A DNA stretch of 64,000 nt from an uncultured Clostridia bacterium. GTDB taxonomy: Bacteria; Bacillota; Clostridia; Christensenellales; DTU072. The notes under the pieces are model-generated. The model searched no databases. It had not been told where the DNA came from and saw nothing but the letters and a program-made list of their open reading frames with translations. The translations under genes were made by a program, and so were the position numbers. The stretch covers positions 1 through 64,000 of the forward strand of contig CALVUD010000009.1 in NCBI GenBank assembly GCA_944363505.1, written 5' to 3'. Within the stretch, counting starts at the first letter, position 1; the number at the start of each line of letters is the position of its first letter. Shown here in pieces: positions 34,424 to 42,782 of the stretch.

Positions 34424-34429
34424 CCCTTT

Positions 34430-34445
34430 TATCAATATATTGTGG
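34430..34445. promoter_or_regulatory. NrdR-box-like palindrome 1
   Basis: The 16 bases TATCAATATATTGTGG resemble the NrdR box (acaCwATATATwGtgt) with one weaker half. It is just upstream of the -35 element of the nrdD promoter. Confidence 0.7.
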
Positions 34446-34470
34446 TTTTTTAAAAAATCGGGTTTTGACA

Positions 34471-34486
34471 ACACTATATATTGTGT
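34471..34486. promoter_or_regulatory. NrdR-box-like palindrome 2
   Basis: ACACTATATATTGTGT is a nearly perfect 16-bp NrdR box. Its centre is 41 bp from the centre of box 1, about four helical turns, so a NrdR oligomer could bind both on one face. It lies 8 bases after the nrdG stop codon. Confidence 0.85.
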
Positions 34487-34493
34487 TTTCAAA

Positions 34494-35177
34494 TCAGCGT
34501 ATCTGCACGCTTTCGACAAAATCCGAGAGTATTGAAGCATATTCGTTCAATTCCTGTTCCGACGGCGGAGTAAGCCCTCCCGCGATGTTTCCCCCCTCGT
34601 CGCGGAAGCGCTGAAGATAATGCTTTCCGGCGCCCTTGACGACAGATCCTATGCCGTAAAAATCGGAGGCGGTGTGGAACTCTTTTACTACCGTGGTCCT
34701 GAATTCGTAATCGGGAGCCAGACTCATGATCATATCCTTGGAACGCAGTATCCGCGAAAAGTCGAGTTCCTTTATCCCGGCGGTCTCGGCGTATTTTTCG
34801 GGAGAGTTTTTTATGTCCATCGCGACGTAATCCAGAGCGCCCGCGTCCAAAAGCGTTTTCAGCTTGTCGGGGTGATAGCCGTTGGTGTCCAGTTTAACGG
34901 AATAGCCTTCTTCTCTTATCCTATATATAAAAGGCACGACGTCGGGCTGCAAAAGCGGTTCCCCGCCCGTGAGCACCACGCCGTCCAGACGGTTTTTTCT
35001 GGCTTTCAGAAAAGCGAAAAACTCCTCTTCGTCCACCATGCCGTCGTCGAAATCGGTCACCAGAGCGGCGTTCTGACAAAACGGACAGCGGAAGTCGCAT
35101 CCGCCCGTAAATACTATGCACGCTATCTTATCCGGAAAGTCCAGAAGCGTAAGTTTGTTCAGCCCTTTCAGTAACAT
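34494..35177 (-). CDS. nrdG: Anaerobic ribonucleotide reductase activating enzyme
   Basis: A 227-residue radical-SAM protein that installs the glycyl radical on NrdD. The iron-sulfur motif CxxxCxxC is 'CDFRCPFC' near residue 27, followed by 'TGGEPLLQP' for SAM binding. It resembles the NrdG form found with NrdD2-type enzymes. It is upstream of nrdD on the same strand, with the nrdD promoter in the 126-bp gap. No promoter is clearly visible before it. Confidence 0.92.
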   Translation of the reverse strand: MLLKGLNKLTLLDFPDKIACIVFTGGCDFRCPFCQNAALVTDFDDGMVDEEEFFAFLKARKNRLDGVVLTGGEPLLQPDVVPFIYRIREEGYSVKLDTNGYHPDKLKTLLDAGALDYVAMDIKNSPEKYAETAGIKELDFSRILRSKDMIMSLAPDYEFRTTVVKEFHTASDFYGIGSVVKGAGKHYLQRFRDEGGNIAGGLTPPSEQELNEYASILSDFVESVQIR

Positions 35178-35246
35178 ACCTAATATAGTTTATCACCGCA
35201 AAGAAAAAATGCAAGCGTTTCGACGGGTATAAAAAAGTAACCCGTC

Positions 35247-35274
35247 AAAAAAATTCGCTTGCAAAGCAAGCGAA
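35247..35274 (-). terminator. Terminator of the histidine operon
   Basis: TTCGCTTGC and GCAAGCGAA form a 9-bp stem, followed on the minus strand by seven T's. It is 45 bases after hisIE. A second stem (GACGGGT/ACCCGTC, 35222-35246) lies just beyond. Confidence 0.88.
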
Positions 35275-35319
35275 AATTTTTCCGTCGCCGTTTTTTAACG
35301 AAACGCGGACTTTGCGGCG

Positions 35320-35976
35320 TCAGCCGCCCTGCTTGATTTTTTTGTCGAGAACGTGTCTCGCCGCCAGTTCCGCGAAAACGTCTTTCGGCTCTATGCCCAT
35401 TTCCACCATCATCACCATCGCGTGATAGTACAGATCCGCAAGTTCGTATACCGCCGCTTCGCGGTTGCCCGCCTTGCCCTCGATTATGACCTCGGTGGAC
35501 TCCTCGCCCACTTTCTTCAAGATCTTGTCGATCCCTCTGTCGAAAAGGTAGGTGGTGTAGCTGCCCTCTTTGGGATTCAGCTTTCTGCCCTTTATCAGTT
35601 CGTACAGTCCTTCGACCGAAAAAGGTTTCATGTTTTCGCCCGTGAACAGCGTGCGGTAAAAACAGCTCTCGTTTCCGGTGTGGCAGGCGGGACCGTCCTT
35701 AATCACCTCGGCGACCAGGCTGTCCCCGTCGCAGTCGACTCTCAATTCGACGACGTGCTGATAATTGCCGCTGGTCTCGCCCTTGACCCAGAGCTTGCCG
35801 CGCGAACGGCTGTAAAAACAGGTTACGCCTTTCTCGACGGTCAGCTTCAGACTTTCCTCGTTCATATACGCAAGCATCAGCACCTGTTTGGAATAATAAT
35901 CCTGTACGACGCAGGGTACCAGACCCTTTTCGTCGAATTTGACCACGGAAATATCAAAACCGTCTTTTAAACTCAT
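35320..35976 (-). CDS. hisIE: Bifunctional phosphoribosyl-AMP cyclohydrolase/phosphoribosyl-ATP diphosphatase
   Basis: A 218-residue fusion of HisI and HisE, steps 2 and 3 of histidine synthesis. The HisI half has 'DCDGDSLVAEV' and 'GPACHTGNESCFYR' (metal site), and the HisE half has 'GEESTEVIIEGKAGN' near the C-terminus. Last gene of the operon, overlapping hisF by 4 bases and followed by a strong terminator. Confidence 0.96.
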   Translation of the reverse strand: MSLKDGFDISVVKFDEKGLVPCVVQDYYSKQVLMLAYMNEESLKLTVEKGVTCFYSRSRGKLWVKGETSGNYQHVVELRVDCDGDSLVAEVIKDGPACHTGNESCFYRTLFTGENMKPFSVEGLYELIKGRKLNPKEGSYTTYLFDRGIDKILKKVGEESTEVIIEGKAGNREAAVYELADLYYHAMVMMVEMGIEPKDVFAELAARHVLDKKIKQGG

Positions 35977-36731
35977 ATTCTGACCTCCACGCCCCGATCA
36001 CGGAGCCTTTGTTTTATATCGTATATGGAAACTTCCCCGAAATGGAAGATGCTCGCCGCGAGCGCCGCGTCCACCAAAGGTACCTTTTCGAACAACTCGG
36101 TGAAGTCCTCGGCTTTGCCCGCGCCGCCCGAAGCCACTACGGGAATATTGACCGCCGAACATATCGCGTCCAGCATTTCGACGTCGAAACCGCCCTTGAC
36201 GCCGTCGGTGTCGATACTGTTAAGCACTATTTCGCCCGCGCCCATCTTTTCGCCGCGGCGCGCCCATTCCACGGCGTCCATTCCCGTATTTTCGCGGGCG
36301 CCCTTTGCAAATACCGTAAATCTGCCGTCAACGCGCTTGACGTCCATCGAAAGCACCACGCACTGGTCGCCGTACTTTTTCGCGGCGGCGGTTATGACGT
36401 GAGGGTCGCGTATCGCGCCCGTATTCACCGAAACCTTGTCCGCCCCGCTTTTAAGCACGCGGTCGAAGTCCTCGAGCGTATTTATCCCGCCGCCCACGGT
36501 CAGCGGTATGAATATCTCCCGCGCCACGGAACGCAGAACCTCGGTGAACAGTTTTCTGCCGTCGCTTGAAGCGGTGATGTCGTAAAACACCAATTCGTCG
36601 GCGTTCTCCGCGTTATACCTGCGAGCAAGCTCCACGGGGCTTTCGACGTCGCGCACGTTTAAAAAATTCGTACCTTTTACCACCCTGCCGTCCCTGACGT
36701 CCAGACAAGGTATTATTCTTTTAGCTATCAT
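35973..36731 (-). CDS. hisF: Imidazole glycerol phosphate synthase cyclase subunit
   Basis: A 252-residue TIM barrel. Catalytic Asp in 'IIPCLDVRDGRVVKG' (residue 11) and in the 'LSMDVKR' strand, with phosphate-binding 'ASGGAGKAEDF'. It pairs with HisH to form imidazole glycerol phosphate and AICAR from PRFAR. It overlaps hisA by 11 bases and hisIE by 4. Confidence 0.97.
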   Translation of the reverse strand: MIAKRIIPCLDVRDGRVVKGTNFLNVRDVESPVELARRYNAENADELVFYDITASSDGRKLFTEVLRSVAREIFIPLTVGGGINTLEDFDRVLKSGADKVSVNTGAIRDPHVITAAAKKYGDQCVVLSMDVKRVDGRFTVFAKGARENTGMDAVEWARRGEKMGAGEIVLNSIDTDGVKGGFDVEMLDAICSAVNIPVVASGGAGKAEDFTELFEKVPLVDAALAASIFHFGEVSIYDIKQRLRDRGVEVRI

Positions 36732-37446
36732 ATCCGTCTCCCAATCTTACCGCTTCGGATACCGTAAACCGTTTTTCGTAAACGGCTTTCCCGACTATCG
36801 CGCCGTAAACGCCGCAAAAACGGAGCGCCTTTAGATCCGTTAAAGAGCTTACGCCGCCCGAAGCCACTATCTCGGCGCCGCGCGTTCGGGCAAGTTTTTC
36901 ATATGTCGCGGCGTCGGGTCCGGTCAGCAGACCGTCGCGGGAAATGTCGGTATATATAATCCTTTTTACGCCCGCGCCGACCATTCTGTTCACGAACGCG
37001 AAGCCGTCCAGCCTGCTGACGGACTCCCAGCCGCGGGTCCTGACGAAGCCGTTCAGCACGTCCACGCCGACGGCGACTTTGTCGCCCCACTCCCCGACCG
37101 CTTCGTTTAAAAACGCTTCGTCCTCCACCGCGGCGGTGCCGAGAATTATGCGTTTTACGCCGAGCGAAAGATATTTTTCGGCGCGGCGCATGTCGCGTAT
37201 GCCGCCGCCGATCTCGATGTCGGGAGCGCCCGCGGCGCATAAGTCTTTAACTACGTCGAAATTCTGGTTGCCGCCCGTTCTCGCGCCGTCGAGATCGACG
37301 ACGTGCAGGTGCCTCGCGCCCTCCGCTTTAAAAGAAAGCATGACTTCCACGGGGTCGGAGGAATACACTTTTTTCGAGGAGAACTCGCCTTTGGTCAGTC
37401 TGACCGCCTCCCCCGACATCAGATCTATTGCGGGAAATATCTCCAT
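36721..37446 (-). CDS. hisA: Phosphoribosylformimino-AICAR isomerase
   Basis: A 241-residue TIM barrel, step 4 (Amadori isomerisation). The catalytic Asp is in 'FPAIDLMSGEAVRLTKG' (residue 8), with 'IEIGGGIRDM' and 'DISRDGLLTGPD' typical of HisA, and 'VASGGVSS' for phosphate. It follows hisH after a single base and overlaps hisF. Confidence 0.97.
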   Translation of the reverse strand: MEIFPAIDLMSGEAVRLTKGEFSSKKVYSSDPVEVMLSFKAEGARHLHVVDLDGARTGGNQNFDVVKDLCAAGAPDIEIGGGIRDMRRAEKYLSLGVKRIILGTAAVEDEAFLNEAVGEWGDKVAVGVDVLNGFVRTRGWESVSRLDGFAFVNRMVGAGVKRIIYTDISRDGLLTGPDAATYEKLARTRGAEIVASGGVSSLTDLKALRFCGVYGAIVGKAVYEKRFTVSEAVRLGDGYDS

Positions 37447-37447
37447 A

Positions 37448-38050
37448 TCAAAGCTCCTCGAACGCCTGAAGTATCTTCAGTCCTTTCACGCCCGACTTTT
37501 CGGGGTGGAACTGGGTACCGTACACGTTTTTGTTCCAGGTAACTCCCGAAACGGCAACGCCGTAATCGGAATGCGCCGCTGTGTATTCGCCCGCGGGAAC
37601 GTAGTACGAATGAACGTAATAAACGTAATCGCCGTCGCTTATGTATTTTAAAAGCGGGCATTCCCTGTCGATTTTCAGCGCGTTCCAGCCCATTGCGGGA
37701 ACCTTCAACCCGCGGGTATCCCCCGCAAGCGAACATACTTTCCCGGGGATAAGCCCCAGTCCCTTGTGAATACCGTACTCCGAGCTTTCCTCGTGCAATA
37801 ACTGCATTCCGAGGCATATACCCAAAAAGGGCTTGCCCGAGCGCGCCTCGTCTATAAGAAAATCGGTCAATCCGCTTTTGTCCAGAAGCTCCTTAGCGTC
37901 GCCGAACGCGCCGACGCCGGGAAGGATTATTTTGTCCGCCGAAGCGATTTTTCGTTTATCTCCCGTAACGACCGCCTCTATCCCAAGACTTTCGAGCGAA
38001 GCGGTCAGACTGAAAAGATTGCCTACTCCGTAATCGACTACCGCTATCAT
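37448..38050 (-). CDS. hisH: Imidazole glycerol phosphate synthase glutaminase subunit
   Basis: A 200-residue class I glutamine amidotransferase. The nucleophile Cys is in 'FLGICLGMQLL', and the His-Glu pair in 'GTQFHPEKSG'. It supplies ammonia to HisF. It overlaps hisB by 4 bases. Confidence 0.97.
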   Translation of the reverse strand: MIAVVDYGVGNLFSLTASLESLGIEAVVTGDKRKIASADKIILPGVGAFGDAKELLDKSGLTDFLIDEARSGKPFLGICLGMQLLHEESSEYGIHKGLGLIPGKVCSLAGDTRGLKVPAMGWNALKIDRECPLLKYISDGDYVYYVHSYYVPAGEYTAAHSDYGVAVSGVTWNKNVYGTQFHPEKSGVKGLKILQAFEEL

Positions 38051-38667
38051 AATACTCCTTTCGTGGAGGGAATTTCCTCCGCGTATTCTAAGTCGATACC
38101 TACGGCGTCCCTCACCGCTTTTCCGAACGCCTTGAACACCGCCTCGATTATGTGGTGCGTGTTTCTGCCCGAAATCTTTTTGACGTGCAACGTAAGTTTT
38201 GCGCTCCGCGTAAAAGCGCTGAAAAACTCTTCAATCAGTTCGGTGTCGAACACGCCCACTTTCGCGCGCGTTTCCTCGCCCTCGTCGCCGAGGCGCGAAG
38301 CCCTCAGTTCGACGTCGTAACTAAGATACGCTCTGCCCGAAAAATCGAGGGCAACCATTACCAGAGCCTCGTCCATCGGCATCAGGCATTGACCGTAACG
38401 AACTATGCCTTTTTTATCGCCGAGAGCCTCGGCGAAAGCCTCGCCCATGGCAATGCCGATATCCTCGGCGCTGTGGTGAAAGTCGACTTCGACGTCGCCC
38501 GCGCACCCGACCTCCAGACCGATTTTCGCGAATTTCGCAAACAGCGTCAGCATGTGATTGAAAAAGCCCGAACCCGAATCTATCGCCGATTCCGAATAGC
38601 GGTCTAGATCGACTTTTACCCTGACGTCGGTTTCTTTCGTCTTTCTTTTTATTTCCGAAATTCTCAT
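38047..38667 (-). CDS. hisB: Imidazole glycerol phosphate dehydratase
   Basis: A 206-residue monofunctional IGP dehydratase with the metal-binding repeats 'DVEVDFHHSAEDIGI' and 'THHIIEAVFKAF'. There is no HisB phosphatase half, so histidinol phosphate phosphatase must be encoded elsewhere; none is present in this operon. It overlaps hisC by 4 bases. Confidence 0.96.
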   Translation of the reverse strand: MRISEIKRKTKETDVRVKVDLDRYSESAIDSGSGFFNHMLTLFAKFAKIGLEVGCAGDVEVDFHHSAEDIGIAMGEAFAEALGDKKGIVRYGQCLMPMDEALVMVALDFSGRAYLSYDVELRASRLGDEGEETRAKVGVFDTELIEEFFSAFTRSAKLTLHVKKISGRNTHHIIEAVFKAFGKAVRDAVGIDLEYAEEIPSTKGVL

Positions 38668-39731
38668 TTTGCGGCTCCCTTAAGTATGTTTTCGAGTACC
38701 TTTATAAAAGTTTTCATTTCGTCCATACTGCCTATCGTAACCCTTATGTACGGCGAAAGATAAGGCGTGGAAAAATGTCTGACTATTATTTTTTTTGCAA
38801 AGAGTCTGTCCTTCAGCTCGCCGCCGTCGATAAGCTCAGAGCGCATCAGCAAAAAATTGGCTTTGCCGTCCACGACTTCCATATTCAGGCGTTTTGCCTC
38901 GGCGCGGGTAAATTCGCGCGCCTGTTTGACGCGGGCGGTGCACTCCGAAAAATATTCCTCGTCCGCGAGAGCGCCGAGCGCCGCCGCCTCCGCGGCGCGC
39001 CCGAGGTTATACGGATTGAAGGAATATTTTATGCGCTTCAGATCGGATACGATCTCCTCGGAGGAAAGCGCGAAACCTATCCTGCCGCCCGCAAGCGAAC
39101 GCGACTTTGAAAAAGTTCCGATCACTATCAGGTTGGGATATTTTTTTATCAGTCCGACCGACGACTCCGCGCCGAAATCGACGTATGCCTCGTCCACCGC
39201 CACTATCCTTTCGGGCGAAGCGGCGACGATTCTTTCGACGTCCTCGACGGGCATAAACGTTCCCGTCTGCGCGTTGGGATTAGCAAAAACGACGTTGTAC
39301 TCCGTTTTTACGAACGCATCCGCGTCCACGGAACAATCGGGTTTAAGCGGGAAAGTAACGTTTCTCGCTCCGGTAAGCTGAGAAAACACGGGATAAAATC
39401 CGTAGCTGATCTCGGGTGCCGCGAACGGGTGTTCCGCGTCGGCGTATGCCATATATATAAAAGCCAGCGCTTCGTCGGAGCCGTTCGTCAGCAAAACGTT
39501 ACCGGTTTTCAGACCGTATCGCTTCGCTATCGCCGCGCCAAGCGCCCCGTTTTCGGGGTCGTTATACAGATTGAGTTTGTCGAACGCCTTTAGATACTCC
39601 TCGCGCGCCTTCTCGGAGGGCGGAAACGGGGATTCGTTGGTGTTCAGCTTTATATACCCGCCCGTTTTGGGCTGTTCGCCCGGGGTGTAAGGCAAAAGCG
39701 AAGCGTATTTCTTCAGCAGGAATTTGCTCAT
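38664..39731 (-). CDS. hisC: Histidinol-phosphate aminotransferase
   Basis: A 355-residue PLP enzyme of fold type I. The Schiff-base lysine is in 'GTFSKSRSLAGGRIGF', with 'ANPNAQTGT' for cofactor binding. It transaminates imidazole acetol phosphate. It overlaps both hisD and hisB by 4 bases. Confidence 0.95.
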   Translation of the reverse strand: MSKFLLKKYASLLPYTPGEQPKTGGYIKLNTNESPFPPSEKAREEYLKAFDKLNLYNDPENGALGAAIAKRYGLKTGNVLLTNGSDEALAFIYMAYADAEHPFAAPEISYGFYPVFSQLTGARNVTFPLKPDCSVDADAFVKTEYNVVFANPNAQTGTFMPVEDVERIVAASPERIVAVDEAYVDFGAESSVGLIKKYPNLIVIGTFSKSRSLAGGRIGFALSSEEIVSDLKRIKYSFNPYNLGRAAEAAALGALADEEYFSECTARVKQAREFTRAEAKRLNMEVVDGKANFLLMRSELIDGGELKDRLFAKKIIVRHFSTPYLSPYIRVTIGSMDEMKTFIKVLENILKGAAK

Positions 39732-41002
39732 TCGTTTACCCTCACTTCCACCGACTCGGCGTGCGCGGTCAAGCCTTCGGCTCTTGCGAAAGCCGCGATG
39801 TCGCCGGCATATGAATCAAGACTTTCTGGCGTGAAGCGGATAAACTGCGATTTTTTTATGAAATCGTCCACGCCGAGGGGCGACGAAAAACGCGCCGTAC
39901 CGCCCGTGGGCAGAGTGTGGTTTGCGCCCGCCATATAATCTCCCGTCGCCTCGGGCGTATAATACCCCAAAAACACGGAGCCGGCGTTCCTGATCTTCTT
40001 TAAAAGCTCCTCGCTGTCGCGGACTGCAAGTTCCAGGTGTTCGGGAGCTATCTCGTCGGCAAGACGCGCGGCGTCAACGAGATTTTCCGTAACTATTATC
40101 TTGCCGTTTGCTTCTAAACTCGCCTCGGCTATCTCGCGGCGCGGAAGTTTTTTCACGCGCCTTTCGACCGCCTCGGCACACTTTTCGGCAAGAGCGAGAT
40201 CGTCGGTCAAAAGTATCGCGGACGCAAGTTTGTCGTGCTCCGCCTGAGACAGAAGATCCGCCGCCACCCATTCGGGATTCGCGTATTTGTCGGCTATGAC
40301 GAGTATTTCGCTGGGCCCCGCTATCATGTCAATACCCGCCGCGCCCTGAACGAGCTTTTTCGCGGTAGCGACATAGACGTTTCCGGGTCCCGCTATCTTG
40401 TCGACTTTGGGGATACTTTCGGTGCCGTATGCCATCGCGGCTATCGCCTGGGCGCCGCCTATCTTGTAAACGGCGTTGACCCCCGCCACTTTCGCCGCGG
40501 CGAGAATGTTGTCGGGTATACTGCCGTCAGACGACGGAGGCGTGCACATGATAATGTTTTTCACGCCCGCAAGACGCGCGGGAACGGCGTTCATCAGTAC
40601 GCTGGAAGGATAGCGCGCCGTGCCGCCCGGAACGTATATGCCCGCCGATTCGACGGGTAAAAAGCGCTGTCCCACGGTGATCCCGTCGTAATCGAGTTTG
40701 AAATCTTTCCTTAGCTGCGCCGCGTGGAAGCGTTCGATGTTTTTCGCCGCGCGCTCGAGTATGCGGATAAATTCGGCGCCCGTGCGCTCTAACGCTAAGC
40801 TTATTTCTCCGTCGCTTACTTTAAAATCGGCAACGTCCGCCTTATCGAACCTCAGCGTATATTTCCTGACGGCGGCGTCGCCGTTTGCCCTGACGTCGCA
40901 TATCAGTTCCTTTACGCCGCTTTCGACGTCGGCATAACTTAGGTCGCGCGCCGAAACGATTTCTTCGGCGGTTATTTGAGAAGCTTTGAAAATCTTAAGC
41001 AT
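39728..41002 (-). CDS. hisD: Histidinol dehydrogenase
   Basis: A 424-residue HisD, oxidising histidinol to histidine in two NAD-dependent steps. Zinc/catalytic segments 'DLLSQAEHD', 'APEHLEL' and 'GANHTLPTGGTARFSSPLG' are present. It overlaps hisG by 8 bases and hisC by 4. Confidence 0.97.
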   Translation of the reverse strand: MLKIFKASQITAEEIVSARDLSYADVESGVKELICDVRANGDAAVRKYTLRFDKADVADFKVSDGEISLALERTGAEFIRILERAAKNIERFHAAQLRKDFKLDYDGITVGQRFLPVESAGIYVPGGTARYPSSVLMNAVPARLAGVKNIIMCTPPSSDGSIPDNILAAAKVAGVNAVYKIGGAQAIAAMAYGTESIPKVDKIAGPGNVYVATAKKLVQGAAGIDMIAGPSEILVIADKYANPEWVAADLLSQAEHDKLASAILLTDDLALAEKCAEAVERRVKKLPRREIAEASLEANGKIIVTENLVDAARLADEIAPEHLELAVRDSEELLKKIRNAGSVFLGYYTPEATGDYMAGANHTLPTGGTARFSSPLGVDDFIKKSQFIRFTPESLDSYAGDIAAFARAEGLTAHAESVEVRVNE

Positions 41003-41615
41003 TGATAACGTCTCCCAGCTTGGATGTCAGTCTGTCGATCTCGGCGCGTTTGAAACGGTAAGAGGCTTTGTTCGCGATGAGCCTCGCGCTGATCTCGGAA
41101 ATGACGGTGATGACGCCCATGTCGTTTTCCTTCAGCGTCGTGCCCGTTTCCACAAGGTCGACGATGACGTCGGACATATTCAACAGCGGCGCAAGCTCTA
41201 TAGAACCGTTCAGTTTTATGACCTCTATCTCCCTGCCCACGGAAGCGTAATAGCTTTTGGAGCAGTTGACGAATTTGGTGGCGACCCTGAGCCTTTTCGA
41301 CGGCTCGTCGCGGTAACCGTTCTCGGCGCAAACGCACATTCTGCACTTGCCCGTCTTAAGGTCCATCAGTTCGTAGACGTCGGGAGCGTTTTCCAAAAGA
41401 ACGTCCTTCCCCGCGACGCCGACGTCCGCTATCCCTCTTTCTACATAAACGGGCACGTCCCACGGTTTTACCAGGAAATAACATACCCCGCTTTTTTCGT
41501 CCTCGAACACCAGTTTCCTGCCCGCGTCGGTAACGTTTTCCAGGATCCCCGCTTCCGTCATCAGTTTCAAAGTCTTGTCGGCAAGCCTGCCTTTAGGTAA
41601 AGCTACGTTTATCAT
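40995..41615 (-). CDS. hisG: ATP phosphoribosyltransferase, short form
   Basis: A 206-residue HisG of the short type, which lacks the C-terminal regulatory domain and needs HisZ. It has 'NVALPKGRLADKTL' and the PRPP-type loop 'VDLVETGTTLKEN'. It catalyses the first, committed step. The ATG at 41615 follows GGAGGAG and forms an ATGA overlap with hisZ; the in-frame extension to 41648 lies in hisZ. Confidence 0.96.
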   Translation of the reverse strand: MINVALPKGRLADKTLKLMTEAGILENVTDAGRKLVFEDEKSGVCYFLVKPWDVPVYVERGIADVGVAGKDVLLENAPDVYELMDLKTGKCRMCVCAENGYRDEPSKRLRVATKFVNCSKSYYASVGREIEVIKLNGSIELAPLLNMSDVIVDLVETGTTLKENDMGVITVISEISARLIANKASYRFKRAEIDRLTSKLGDVINA

Positions 41616-42709
41616 TTCTCCTCCGTCAGCTCTCCGTTCGCGAAACAAAACGTCCTCAGCGCGCCGCCGTTATAGGCGTTTTCCGGCACGACCACGGCGC
41701 TGATACCCGTTTGCCTTAATTTCGCCGCGGCTTTGAACAGCGCTCCCGCGTCGGTCCCGCTTTTATAGATCACGACGGCGTCGGCGCCGTCCTCGTCGCC
41801 CGCGCCGAGATTTTCGAGTTCGTCGGTATACAACGCAAACCCTACCGCGCCTTTTCCTTTTGCGAACGAATCCAACAGTTTGTCGTAACGCCCGCCCTTC
41901 AGCACCGCGCCCGCGGCGCCCAGCACATACCCCGAAAACAGCACGCCGTTATAGTAACGGGTATTCCCCGTCATGGAAAAGTCGATTTGCAATTTATCCT
42001 CGAAACGGGTACCCTTAAACGCGTTTACGATAGCCCGTAATTCTTTTATCGCCTGGAGAGCTTTTGCGCCGAAAGCGTAACGCCCGGCGATGTCCAGCGC
42101 CTTTAAGGCGCCTGACGGCAGCGATATCACCGCTTTGAAAGCCTTTACGCCCTCCTCGGAGATTTTCAGATTTGATGCGGCGTTATTCAGTTCGCCGGCA
42201 CGCTTTTTTGCGAGAATGTCCCTGAGATATTCCCTCGACTCCGCGCCCGACGCGAATTCGTCGAGCAATCCTTCCGAAAACCTGACGTCGGAAAGCGCCA
42301 GCACATAGTCCGCGCCCGTAAGGCTGAGGCTCGTCAGCGCCAGCTCCACGGTCTCCGCGGTGGTTACGTCGTCTATCTCTCCCAACGCCTCCAGTCCGGT
42401 CTGGGTCAGTTCCTTAAATTCGGTGTTCGCTCTGTTCGGGCGGTAAACGCTTTCGGTATAGTAATACTTCGCTATCCCTTTTTCGGGCAGTGCGTTTTTG
42501 ACTATCGACAGCGTAACGTCGGGCTTTAAAGCCATCAGCCTGCCGTCCAGATCGTTAAACGTGATTATTTTGTCGCTGATCAGGAAATTTCTGTTTTCCA
42601 TATACAGCGCGTACTCCTCGAAGCCGGACATACGGTATTCGCGGTAACCGTAGGAAGAAAACAGCTTCTTGAGCGCGTTTTTCAGTTCGGAGGAAAAATT
42701 TTTGTTCAT
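41612..42709 (-). CDS. hisZ: ATP phosphoribosyltransferase regulatory subunit
   Basis: A 365-residue class II aminoacyl-tRNA-synthetase-like protein related to HisRS, lacking tRNA-synthetase catalysis. It has 'SGFEEYALYMENRNF', 'LKPDVTLSIVKN' and 'YYTESVYRPNRANT' in motif 2. It forms the hetero-oligomer with short HisG and senses histidine. First gene of the operon, with a consensus promoter and a 30-bp palindrome upstream. Confidence 0.93.
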   Translation of the reverse strand: MNKNFSSELKNALKKLFSSYGYREYRMSGFEEYALYMENRNFLISDKIITFNDLDGRLMALKPDVTLSIVKNALPEKGIAKYYYTESVYRPNRANTEFKELTQTGLEALGEIDDVTTAETVELALTSLSLTGADYVLALSDVRFSEGLLDEFASGAESREYLRDILAKKRAGELNNAASNLKISEEGVKAFKAVISLPSGALKALDIAGRYAFGAKALQAIKELRAIVNAFKGTRFEDKLQIDFSMTGNTRYYNGVLFSGYVLGAAGAVLKGGRYDKLLDSFAKGKGAVGFALYTDELENLGAGDEDGADAVVIYKSGTDAGALFKAAAKLRQTGISAVVVPENAYNGGALRTFCFANGELTEEK

Positions 42710-42740
42710 CGCACCTACTCCTTAAGAATAAAGCAGACCC

Positions 42741-42769
42741 ATAATATCACACTTTAGCGATTTAGTCAA
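42741..42769 (-). promoter_or_regulatory. Promoter of the histidine operon
   Basis: TTGACT (42769-42764) and TATTAT (42746-42741), 17-base spacer, on the minus strand. The leader to hisZ is only about 30 nt, too short for a T-box or leader-peptide attenuator. Confidence 0.85.
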
Positions 42770-42782
42770 TTAAATTGCTAAA
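42753..42782. promoter_or_regulatory. 30-bp palindromic operator candidate over the his promoter
   Basis: TTTAGC-x-ATTTA and TAAAT-x-GCTAAA are inverted arms symmetrical about the -35 element. This is a repressor-type operator overlapping the promoter. A TrpR-family (YerC/HisR-like) histidine repressor is a reasonable guess but is not encoded in this window. Confidence 0.65.

Noticed and set aside
42710..42782. T-box or leader-peptide attenuator for the histidine operon
   Set aside because: The promoter is only about 30 bases from the hisZ start, so there is no room for a T-box or His-codon leader. A palindromic operator is seen instead.
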